Assembly (NCBI GenBank): GCA_937860175.1 | Contig: CALMBJ010000252.1 | Span: 1 to 15,276 of the forward strand | Length of the DNA stretch: 15,276 nt | Origin: an uncultured Actinomycetes bacterium | Lineage (GTDB): Bacteria; Actinomycetota; Actinomycetes; Nanopelagicales; Nanopelagicaceae | Direction of reading: 5' to 3' | Shown here: one piece after another, positions 1-6,556 of the stretch | Layout of the letters: every line of letters begins with the position of its first letter | Numbering within the stretch: the stretch's first letter is position 1 | The notes under the pieces: generated by a model | Told to the model about the DNA's origin: nothing | The model's input: the letters and a program-made list of their open reading frames with translations, nothing else | Databases searched by the model: none | Made by a program: the position numbers and the translations under genes

Positions 1-683
1 GTGTAGGTATGGTCCGTTTTCATAGCTCATCTGGGCTTGCCCATTTAGTTTTACATTCAACTCCATCGGCGGTTGTGCAGCCAGGAAAGGTTGCCGCATG
101 GTTGGTCGGAAGTGGGGTTGATGCAAAAAAGTACTCTGACTTTACAACTTACTTACGTCACCGCTGGTTCAAGTTAATTCGCTTGCAATCGGTACCAACT
201 GTTTTGGATGCTGGTGCACTCTCCATGGCCGGATCTCTGGAGCAACCAACTGTTATTACCCCTCATAGCGGCGAACTTGCACAACTGCTTGTTTCACGCG
301 GGGTACAAGTAACTGCAGAAGGAATTGAAGGCGATCCAAAAAAGTGGGTTCAAATCGCTGCCGACACTTTGGGTGTGACGGTATTGCTCAAAGGTGCAAC
401 CACCTTTGTGGCAAATGACCAGCTCTTGATTCAATTACCAGAGGCAACCCCATGGCTCGCAACTGCAGGCAGTGGTGATGTCTTAGCCGGAATCTTGGGT
501 GCACTTGTTGCTACCAATGCGATTGAAATTCTCAATGACTACAGCCACCTTGCTCGCGTTGCCGCATCTGCCGCATTTATTCAAAATCAAGCTGCGGTCC
601 GTGCATCTGCTGGTGGCCCCATCAACGCCGAAGCGATTATCTCGGCGATTCCACAAGTGATTGCGCAACTTCTTAAAAAGTAA
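1..683 (+). CDS. nnrD: ADP/ATP-dependent NAD(P)H-hydrate dehydratase (C-terminal part, 5' truncated by window edge)
   Basis: The product repairs damaged NADH/NADPH by dehydrating the S-hydrate form with ADP or ATP (YjeF C-terminal, ribokinase-like fold). The reading frame is open to the window edge and already reads V-G-M-V-R before the first ATG at 9, which matches the family's internal GMVR stretch. That ATG is therefore not the real start, and the N-terminus lies outside the window. Counting from the ATG at 9, visible motifs are GSG at 34-36, VLDAGAL at 65-71, TPHSGEL at 84-90, LLKGATT at 126-132 and the nucleotide/Mg-binding AGSGDVLAG at 153-161. The fragment covers most of the dehydratase domain. 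Whether an N-terminal NnrE epimerase domain is fused upstream, as in many bacteria, cannot be seen. The gene ends 87 bases before the response-regulator gene. Confidence 0.93.
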   Translation, partial: VGMVRFHSSSGLAHLVLHSTPSAVVQPGKVAAWLVGSGVDAKKYSDFTTYLRHRWFKLIRLQSVPTVLDAGALSMAGSLEQPTVITPHSGELAQLLVSRGVQVTAEGIEGDPKKWVQIAADTLGVTVLLKGATTFVANDQLLIQLPEATPWLATAGSGDVLAGILGALVATNAIEILNDYSHLARVAASAAFIQNQAAVRASAGGPINAEAIISAIPQVIAQLLKK

Positions 684-685
684 TT

Positions 686-703
686 TATAGGGCTACCCCT
701 ATA
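686..703. repeat. Perfect 7-bp inverted repeat, candidate operator
   Basis: TATAGGG (686-692) and CCCTATA (697-703) are perfect inverted arms around a 4-base centre CTAC. The element starts three bases after the nnrD stop and lies about 33 bases upstream of the predicted -35 box of the response-regulator gene. No T-tract follows, so it does not look like an intrinsic terminator. Its size and symmetry suit a dimeric regulator such as a LuxR-family protein, possibly the adjacent one. This is inference. Confidence 0.5.
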
Positions 704-735
704 CGACACAGCTTTAAGTGTGACCAGACCTGTGC

Positions 736-764
736 TTGTTTAGTGAGATTACTGAGCGTAACTT
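736..764 (+). promoter_or_regulatory. Predicted promoter of the response-regulator gene (leaderless type)
   Basis: A -35-like TTGTTT (736-741) and a -10-like TAACTT (759-764) are separated by 17 bases. The -10 box is followed by six bases and then the ATG at 771, and no Shine-Dalgarno sequence precedes that ATG. Transcription would therefore begin at or next to the A of the start codon, giving a leaderless mRNA, which is common in Actinobacteria. Confidence 0.6.
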
Positions 765-770
765 TTCATT

Positions 771-1436
771 ATGAGTGATCGTGTTTTGGTGATCATCGAT
801 GATCCCTTTGAACTATCCAGTGTGGGTGCTGCACTGAAACTTCATGGTGTCGATGTTGTAGGCGAGGCTCACAAGGGAAGCACTGCAATCAATTTATTTC
901 GAAGCACCCAACCCAATGTTTTACTCATCGATATGCATCGAACTCAAGAAAGCTCGATTGAGATTGCAGCAGATATAAGAAAGGAATCACCTGGAATTGG
1001 AGTTGTAATTCTTGTTCCATGTGCCGATGTGCGCTTGATGGGGGAAGATGATTCAGAGATTCCAGTTCGTAGTTTGCTGGTTTTGAAGTATTCAGTTAAC
1101 AACCTGTCAGTTTTGTGTGAGGCGATCACAGCCTCCCGATCCTTTACAGCTAAGGATTCGATCACCTGGATTAACGGTGGAATCGCAATCCATGCCAAGG
1201 ATTCTCAGGGCTTAATGTCATCGCTCTCGGATACGCAGATTCAAACTCTGCGCTTTGTCGCAGATGGATTGACTAATGCCGAAATTGGAAGAATGCGATT
1301 TGTGAGTGAAAAAGCGATCGAGCAGATACTCTCCCGGATCGCGATCGCGCTTAACATTCAGCCAGATCACAGAAAAAATATGAGAGTGCAACTGGTCAAG
1401 GAGTATATGAAGTGGATTGGCGCGCCTGCCCTCTAG
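771..1436 (+). CDS. Orphan LuxR/NarL-family response regulator with divergent receiver
   Basis: This 221-residue protein has an N-terminal receiver-like domain (about 3-122) and a C-terminal LuxR-type helix-turn-helix (about 150-205, beginning LSDTQIQTLRFVADGL). The acidic pair D10-D11, the putative phospho-acceptor D54 and the conserved lysine K106 are present. The switch Thr/Ser that normally follows the fourth strand appears to be replaced (VVILVP, V82), and the usual MPxxxG segment after the phospho-acceptor is missing (IDMHRTQES). The receiver may therefore respond weakly or atypically to phosphorylation. No histidine kinase lies in the window, so it is an orphan here. Its promoter looks leaderless, and a palindrome at 686-703 could be its own operator. 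The target genes are unknown; the two genes that follow are candidates. Confidence 0.88.
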   Translation: MSDRVLVIIDDPFELSSVGAALKLHGVDVVGEAHKGSTAINLFRSTQPNVLLIDMHRTQESSIEIAADIRKESPGIGVVILVPCADVRLMGEDDSEIPVRSLLVLKYSVNNLSVLCEAITASRSFTAKDSITWINGGIAIHAKDSQGLMSSLSDTQIQTLRFVADGLTNAEIGRMRFVSEKAIEQILSRIAIALNIQPDHRKNMRVQLVKEYMKWIGAPAL

Positions 1437-1451
1437 AAGAACACAAGTAAG

Positions 1452-1477
1452 AAGGTTGAAAGGTAAAGTTCAACCTT
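1452..1477 (+). promoter_or_regulatory. Perfect 9-bp hairpin ending directly at a start codon
   Basis: AAGGTTGAA (1452-1460) and TTCAACCTT (1469-1477) are perfectly complementary around an 8-base loop AGGTAAAG (1461-1468). The 3' arm ends one base before the ATG at 1478. The only Shine-Dalgarno-like run, GAAAGG (1458-1463), lies half in the 5' arm and half in the loop. Folding of the leader could therefore control translation of the tau-like gene. There is no T-tract, so it is not a standard terminator. Confidence 0.6.
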
Positions 1478-1735
1478 ATGGAGCTAGAGCAGATTCGCCT
1501 TCGATGGAATGATGTTTTAGACACTCTCGAGTCACACAATCGAATCGCCTGGATCGCATACTTTGATGCTCGGTTGATTTCTTATGCCGATGGTGTGCTA
1601 ACCCTTGATTTCTCCGACAGCCGTAAATTTGCAACATCACATGAGTATTCAGAGACCCGACCCAATCTCAAGGCTGCCCTCATTGGGGCCATCGAAGAAA
1701 CCTTGGAAGTAACAATGGAGATCAAGGAACAATGA
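1478..1735 (+). CDS. Stand-alone homologue of the DNA polymerase III gamma/tau C-terminal domain
   Basis: This small protein of 85 residues matches the pattern of the domain found at the C-terminus of actinobacterial DnaX. It has an N-terminal helix ending in W-N-D-V-L (10-14), the stretch NRIAWIAYFDA (21-31), a strand GVLTLDFSDS (39-48) and a final helix-strand resembling the DnaX end (ALIGAIEETLEVTMEI). No ATPase module is present. The start is fixed because an in-frame stop lies at 1457-1459 and ATG 1478 is the only usual start codon after it. The gene follows the response regulator by 41 bases, and its stop overlaps the start of the muramidase gene (ATGA, 1732-1735), which implies translational coupling. 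What a free tau-tail domain does is not known to me. Family membership is from motif recall only. Confidence 0.72.
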   Translation: MELEQIRLRWNDVLDTLESHNRIAWIAYFDARLISYADGVLTLDFSDSRKFATSHEYSETRPNLKAALIGAIEETLEVTMEIKEQ

Positions 1736-3351
1736 AAATCAAGGTATTTTTCCTAACGGTGGCGCTAGTAATCGGTGTCGCAGGTGCGCCTCAATCTCTT
1801 GCTGCTACCTCGCTACTGAGTATGCAGGTCAAACAAACACCGAGCGCTTCTGAAACCTTGCTCACCATGTACGGAACCCTTAAGCCCAATCGTTCAGGTG
1901 CAACTGTAAAAATTCAGGTAGATACAAATGGAAAGTGGAGCACGACTCGCTTTTCAACAAAGGTAACCAGGGTTGGAACATGGAGGGTGACCGCACTAGC
2001 TACCGCGCTCAACGCCCAAGTTCGCTACCGCGCTGTAACTGAGATCGCTGGAAAGAGTTTGTTCTCACCGATTCGCGCAATTTCGATTAAGCAGCAGCCA
2101 GAGTTTTCCAACGCCGATCCTGCGCAGTTTATTGACTTAAAGGGTCCTGGTGGTCGAATCCATGGAACCGATGTAAGCCGTTGGCAGCATCCCAATGACA
2201 AGCCAATTGATTTTGTAAAGAAGTATGAAGCGGGAATGCGATTTGTTTTCATTAAAGCTTCAGATACAAGAGAAAGAGCTGATCGCTTAGCGGTGAAGTA
2301 TGCAGCGATGGATCATCATGCTGCGCAAGCCGCCGGTCTGTACACAGGTTTTTATCATTATGCAGTTTTGCCTGATGTATCAACCAATGAAGAAATCAAG
2401 CAAGATGCATTAGCGCAAGCCCAAAAGGTTGCTTGGCGACTAGCTTCGATGGGTGGGTATTCAGATAGAGATCTTCCATACGCCCTTGATCTTGAGAATA
2501 AATGTGTTCGCTACTCATCAACAGGTGCATGCCAAAAGCATGCAACCAGAAGCGCTGTAACTTTATGGGCCCTTACATTTCTAGCTTCCTTGAAGGAGAA
2601 GACAGGTCGCACTCCGATTTTGTATTCATATCCAGCATTTCTTGAGAGTTCAATGGTGCGTTCGCCAGAGCTTGCTCAATACCCCTTGTGGCTTGCTCAA
2701 TATGGAATCGATCCAGCTAATCCAATTAATCAACCAGGTGTAAAGCCGGGTGGTTGCTTTGTTCACTCATGGACCGGTGCAAATTGTGATTCACAATGGA
2801 CGGTTTGGCAGTACTCATCATGTGGAATCGCACCAAAGTACGGCGTGCCCGGTAATAGATTAGATCTCAATGTCTTCCGTGGATCGCCATCATCATTTCT
2901 AGAGTTGGTTAAGGGCGTTTGGAAACCAAACTTGGTCGACTTAATGCCACAACAAGAGGCAACAACCATGAGCATTCTCAATCAAAGTTCGACAACCACC
3001 AATAAGCCGGTCTCTTTGAGGGTTAGCGTCACCCGACCAACAGGCTTACCTGTTGTAACCGGAAGTGTGAAGTTTGTCTTTAATAGATCAACAACACCTG
3101 AAGTAAGGCCAACTCAACGCATTGTCCGCGAGACTAGCGGAGGGTGGACCCTGGAACTTAGAGGAGTTCCTGCGGGATCTTTCAAGGGAAAGATTGTGTT
3201 TGAAGATGTTTCAGGTACCCACGCAACCTCAAATGCCGAAGTAAGTTTTGATGTGGTTCAAGGTCCTACACCAACACCAAAGCCAACACCTTCACCTACT
3301 GCAACAAAGAAGCCGGCAACAGATAGCTGCAGAGGTCAGATTAAGAATTAG
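1732..3351 (+). CDS. Secreted GH25 lysozyme-like muramidase with flanking Ig-like domains
   Basis: This 539-residue secreted protein probably cleaves peptidoglycan between N-acetylmuramic acid and N-acetylglucosamine. A signal peptide occupies about 1-25 (K2/K4, hydrophobic 5-18, likely cut near SLA-A). Residues 26-122 look like a beta-rich Ig-like domain. The GH25 domain runs from about 143 to 392, with GTDVSRWQ at 145-152 (D147), ALDLE at 251-255 (D253 and E255, the DxE pair), LWLAQY at 319-324 and RLDLN at 376-380 (D378). A second Ig-like region covers about 408-510, followed by a Thr/Pro-rich tail (511-531) and a short end with one Cys. AAGGA at 1724-1728 is the ribosome-binding site, and the ATG overlaps the previous stop. 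The 3' end overlaps glpD by 11 bases in convergent orientation. Likely roles are cell-wall remodelling or attack on other bacteria; phage origin is less likely because no phage genes are near. Confidence 0.9.
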   Translation: MKIKVFFLTVALVIGVAGAPQSLAATSLLSMQVKQTPSASETLLTMYGTLKPNRSGATVKIQVDTNGKWSTTRFSTKVTRVGTWRVTALATALNAQVRYRAVTEIAGKSLFSPIRAISIKQQPEFSNADPAQFIDLKGPGGRIHGTDVSRWQHPNDKPIDFVKKYEAGMRFVFIKASDTRERADRLAVKYAAMDHHAAQAAGLYTGFYHYAVLPDVSTNEEIKQDALAQAQKVAWRLASMGGYSDRDLPYALDLENKCVRYSSTGACQKHATRSAVTLWALTFLASLKEKTGRTPILYSYPAFLESSMVRSPELAQYPLWLAQYGIDPANPINQPGVKPGGCFVHSWTGANCDSQWTVWQYSSCGIAPKYGVPGNRLDLNVFRGSPSSFLELVKGVWKPNLVDLMPQQEATTMSILNQSSTTTNKPVSLRVSVTRPTGLPVVTGSVKFVFNRSTTPEVRPTQRIVRETSGGWTLELRGVPAGSFKGKIVFEDVSGTHATSNAEVSFDVVQGPTPTPKPTPSPTATKKPATDSCRGQIKN

Positions 3352-5002
3352 CCTCTAGTAGTTCATCAAGGGCCGCAAGTTCGCGATCTACAAGCTCCTC
3401 GTATGCGGTGACCGACTCTTTACGGTTCTTTGCACTCCAGCCAAGAACCGGTGCAATCAGAGCTGCAACCTCATCGGCAAGATGTACTCCGTGGTCCTGT
3501 GCCTCAAAAGCCAAACGAGTACGGCGTGAAATAACATCATCTACGGTTCTTGCACCTTCATGGCTTGCTGCATAAACAATTTCAGCTTTGATGTACGCAA
3601 GTTCAGGATCTAGTTTTTTAGCCAGCTTTGGCTCTTGCGCGATAATCTCAAGAATTTCGCTAATCAATGAGCCATAACGATTGAGCAAGTGAGTGACAGT
3701 TTCAGCATCGAGCCCTGATTCCTGCGAAATACGCTCTCGCTGTTGTTCCAAAGCAAAAAATCCATCTGCACCAACTAAAGGCAACTTCTCTGTGACCGAA
3801 TCTCGTGTTAGGCGACGCAGTTCAATTACTGCACGATCAACTGCATCCTTACCCATTACGCGGTAGGTCGTGTACTTACCACCTGCTATTGAAACAAAAC
3901 CCGGAACTGGGCGATCGACTGTGTGTTCGCGTGAGAGCTTTGTAGTTGTGGAGCTCTTCTTATTAGCAACCAATGGACGAAGACCTGCGTAAACACCAAT
4001 GATCTCTTCCGCCTTTAACTTTGGCTCTAGAACACGGTTAGCCTGGTCAAGAATGTATTGAACATCTTCACGTGATGCGTATGGCTCTGCGCGATCACCG
4101 GTGTATGGAGTATCGGTGGTTCCCACGATCCACTTGTCTCCCCAAGGAATCAAGAACAGTACAGAAACCGCGGTTTTCAAGATGATGCCTGCATCAGATT
4201 GAATTGCAGAGCCGGGCAGCACAATGTGAACACCCTTGCTCATAGTTACGCCATATCCGGCTGTTAATTCAAACTTTTCATGAAGCTCATCGCTCCAAAT
4301 ACCGGCGCACATAATTGTTGCCCCAGCTTTGATCGCAATCTTCTTTCCTGATTCAAGATCGCGTGCATTTACTCCGACAACTCGCTTACCCTCGCGAATT
4401 AGCGACTCTGCTGCAACACGTGTTGCGATGATGGCGCCATGTCGGGCGGCTGTGCGTGCAACGGACATTGTGTGTCTGGCATCATCAACTTGGGCGTCAA
4501 AGTACTTAATTGCGCCGGTGACGATGTCATGGCGCAACGATGGAGCAATCTCATTAATCTGTTTTTGACTCAAGTGCTTGTGCCATGGCAGCGCACGCTG
4601 GAATCCGCGCAGTGCGTCATAGAGGGCAAGGCCCGCACCAACATATGTACGCTCTTTAAACTTTTCAGTTAATGGAAACAAAAATCCAACAGGCTTTACA
4701 AGATGAGGGCACAGAGTTGAAACCATGAGTTCACGCTCGTGAAGTGCTTCGCGCACAAGTTTGAAGTCGTACTGCTCTAAGTAGCGCAGGCCACCATGGA
4801 TCAACTTGCTTGATCTGCTGGAGGTTCCGGAAGCAATATCTTGAGAATCAATCAGAGCGACCTTTAATCCACGTGATGCCGCATCAAGGGCTGCTCCAAC
4901 GCCAGTTACTCCCCCGCCGATAACCAGAATGTCGAACTCATCTGAGCCCAACTGCGAAACCGCAGCATCGTGCTGCTCTGGACCAAGTTGGGATAAGAAC
5001 AT
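3341..5002 (-). CDS. glpD: Glycerol-3-phosphate dehydrogenase, FAD-dependent
   Basis: The enzyme oxidises sn-glycerol-3-phosphate to dihydroxyacetone phosphate at the membrane, passing electrons to quinone. The 553-residue product has an FAD-binding Rossmann motif, DILVIGGGVTGVGAALDA, at 24-41. The GlpD signature GTSSRSSKLIHGGLRYLE follows at 59-76, and GIWSDEL and AGLRPLV come later. The last 130 or so residues form the usual C-terminal helical domain. Length and N-terminus are normal for actinobacterial GlpD. ATG at 5000-5002 is preceded by GGAG (5014-5017, minus strand) at 11 bases. It is divergent from glpK across a 66-base spacer, so glycerol phosphorylation and oxidation are encoded back to back. 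Its 3' end overlaps the muramidase gene by 11 bases. Confidence 0.97.
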   Translation of the reverse strand: MFLSQLGPEQHDAAVSQLGSDEFDILVIGGGVTGVGAALDAASRGLKVALIDSQDIASGTSSRSSKLIHGGLRYLEQYDFKLVREALHERELMVSTLCPHLVKPVGFLFPLTEKFKERTYVGAGLALYDALRGFQRALPWHKHLSQKQINEIAPSLRHDIVTGAIKYFDAQVDDARHTMSVARTAARHGAIIATRVAAESLIREGKRVVGVNARDLESGKKIAIKAGATIMCAGIWSDELHEKFELTAGYGVTMSKGVHIVLPGSAIQSDAGIILKTAVSVLFLIPWGDKWIVGTTDTPYTGDRAEPYASREDVQYILDQANRVLEPKLKAEEIIGVYAGLRPLVANKKSSTTTKLSREHTVDRPVPGFVSIAGGKYTTYRVMGKDAVDRAVIELRRLTRDSVTEKLPLVGADGFFALEQQRERISQESGLDAETVTHLLNRYGSLISEILEIIAQEPKLAKKLDPELAYIKAEIVYAASHEGARTVDDVISRRTRLAFEAQDHGVHLADEVAALIAPVLGWSAKNRKESVTAYEELVDRELAALDELLEANS

Positions 5003-5007
5003 ATGCG

Positions 5008-5036
5008 TTGAATCTCCGTAACGACTGAGTACGCTA
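5008..5036. promoter_or_regulatory. Bidirectional glpD/glpK promoter with a symmetric -10 element
   Basis: In the spacer between the two starts, the seven bases TACGCTA (5030-5036) read as a -10 box in both directions: TACGCT forward (5030-5035) and TAGCGT reverse (5036-5031). The forward direction has a -35-like TTGAAT at 5008-5013 with a 16-base spacer. No good -35 is visible for the reverse direction. Predicted starts would leave leaders of about 20-30 bases carrying GAGAGG for glpK (5052-5057) and GGAG for glpD (5014-5017). A short inverted repeat TAAG-N5-CTTA (5035-5047) overlaps the -10 and could be an operator half-site pair. Confidence 0.5.
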
Positions 5037-5051
5037 AGCCTAACTTACAAC

Positions 5052-5057
5052 GAGAGG
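5052..5057 (+). promoter_or_regulatory. Ribosome-binding site that decides the glpK start
   Basis: GAGAGG lies two bases before an in-frame TTG (5060) and 11 bases before an in-frame GTG (5069). The first spacing is too short to be used, so the GTG at 5069 is the likely start. It also gives the usual short GlpK N-terminus. Confidence 0.65.
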
Positions 5058-5068
5058 TTTTGTGCATC

Positions 5069-6556
5069 GTGGCTTACATCGGCAGCTTGGATCAAGGAAC
5101 CAGTAGCACTCGATTCATGATCTTTGATCATTTCGGCCAAGTGGTTGGACAACATCAACTAGAACATCGCCAGATACTGCCTCAAGCAGGATGGGTGGAA
5201 CATGATGCCGCTGAGATTTGGGAGAGAGTTCAAGAGGTAATCGCTGGAGCGCTCAAGCAAGCCAATATCTTGGGCTCAGATTTAGCCGCTATCGGCTTAA
5301 CTAATCAACGTGAAACTACCGTTGTCTGGGATGTAACAACAGGTCAGCCGTTAAGCAATGCGATCGTGTGGCAGGACACCCGCACCACTGATTTCTTATC
5401 GACCCTCACCCCTGAGCAACAGAGCACGATTCGGCATAAGACTGGTTTAACTATCGCCCCTTACTTTGCAGGCAGCAAGATGAACTGGTTCCTCTCCAAT
5501 GTTCCAGCAGCAAGCAATGAAAATGCTCGCTTCGGAACCATTGATTCCTGGTTGCTCTGGAACCTTTCAGGCGGAGTTCGCGGTGGAGTTCATGCAACAG
5601 ATGTCACTAATGCAAGCCGTACCTTATTAATGAACCTTGAAACCCTTGATTGGGATCAAGAGCTACTTTCAATTTTTGGAGTTTCACCTACTGCACTTCC
5701 TGCCATTAAATCCTCTTCTGAAATTTATGGCATGACAGATCCGCATGGACCTTTTGGCACCTCTATTCCTATCGCTGGAATTTTGGGAGATCAACAGGCG
5801 GCCATGGTTGGTCAGGTGTGTTTTGAACGTGGAGAATCAAAGACAACTTACGGCACCGGAAACTTTGCTCTGTTAAATACCGGAACTGAGATCGTTAGAT
5901 CCAAAAATGGTTTGCTGACAACTGTGTGCTTTAAATTAGGTGATCAACCTGCTCATTACGCACTTGAAGGATCGGTTGCTGTAACTGGCTCTGCGATTCA
6001 GTGGTTGCGCGATCAGTTGGGAATCATCACAAACGCTGCAGAAACTGAAAGCTTGGCATCATCTGTTGCAGATACCGCTGGTGTCTACTTTGTCCCAGCA
6101 TTTTCTGGCCTCTTTGCTCCCTACTGGCGAAGCGATGCACGAGGTGTAATTGTTGGCTTAACTCGTGCGGCAACAAAGGCCCACCTTGCACGTGCTGCGC
6201 TTGAAGCAATTTGTTACCAAACCCGCGATGTTATGGATGCCATGGTTGCAGACAGTGGAGTTCCAATGAAGGAGATGCGTGTAGATGGCGGCATCACAGC
6301 AAACTCATTGTGCATGCAGATGCAGGCTGATGTAATGGGAATCGACATTACCCGCCCATTAATTGGTGAAACAACAGCGCTTGGCGCAGCCTACGCAGCT
6401 GGACTTGCCGTTGGCTTCTGGTCATCAACCGATGAAGTGAGAAAACAATGGAAACAATCGCGACGTTGGAGCCCCACCAGCACGCAAGAGCAACGCACTG
6501 AAGGTTATGCAGGATGGAAAAAGGCGGTTGAGCGCACCCTTAACTGGGTGGATTAA
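5069..6556 (+). CDS. glpK: Glycerol kinase
   Basis: The enzyme phosphorylates glycerol with ATP to sn-glycerol-3-phosphate, the substrate of the adjacent GlpD. With the GTG start at 5069 the protein has 495 residues, the normal length for this FGGY-family kinase. LDQGTSSTR (7-15) is the phosphate-1 motif. [10 protein letters not shown] (79-88) carries the glycerol-contacting Arg-Glu pair, and AIVWQDTRT (98-106) is the FGGY hallmark of glycerol kinases. In [13 protein letters not shown] (237-249), D241 is the predicted catalytic base. [12 protein letters not shown] (261-272) and [13 protein letters not shown] follow in family order. It is divergent from glpD and meets the alpha-galactosidase gene tail to tail, with the two stop codons sharing TTAA at 6553-6556. 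No glycerol facilitator gene is in the window. Confidence 0.97.
   Translation: MAYIGSLDQGTSSTRFMIFDHFGQVVGQHQLEHRQILPQAGWVEHDAAEIWERVQEVIAGALKQANILGSDLAAIGLTNQRETTVVWDVTTGQPLSNAIVWQDTRTTDFLSTLTPEQQSTIRHKTGLTIAPYFAGSKMNWFLSNVPAASNENARFGTIDSWLLWNLSGGVRGGVHATDVTNASRTLLMNLETLDWDQELLSIFGVSPTALPAIKSSSEIYGMTDPHGPFGTSIPIAGILGDQQAAMVGQVCFERGESKTTYGTGNFALLNTGTEIVRSKNGLLTTVCFKLGDQPAHYALEGSVAVTGSAIQWLRDQLGIITNAAETESLASSVADTAGVYFVPAFSGLFAPYWRSDARGVIVGLTRAATKAHLARAALEAICYQTRDVMDAMVADSGVPMKEMRVDGGITANSLCMQMQADVMGIDITRPLIGETTALGAAYAAGLAVGFWSSTDEVRKQWKQSRRWSPTSTQEQRTEGYAGWKKAVERTLNWVD

Noticed and set aside
2658..2702. Two copies of GCTTGCTCAATA in the muramidase gene
   Set aside because: They encode LAQY twice, one of which is a normal GH25 segment; no other repeat structure around them.
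5060..5068. TTG start for glpK adding three residues
   Set aside because: It is only two bases after the GAGAGG ribosome-binding site; the GTG at 5069 has workable spacing and matches the usual N-terminus.
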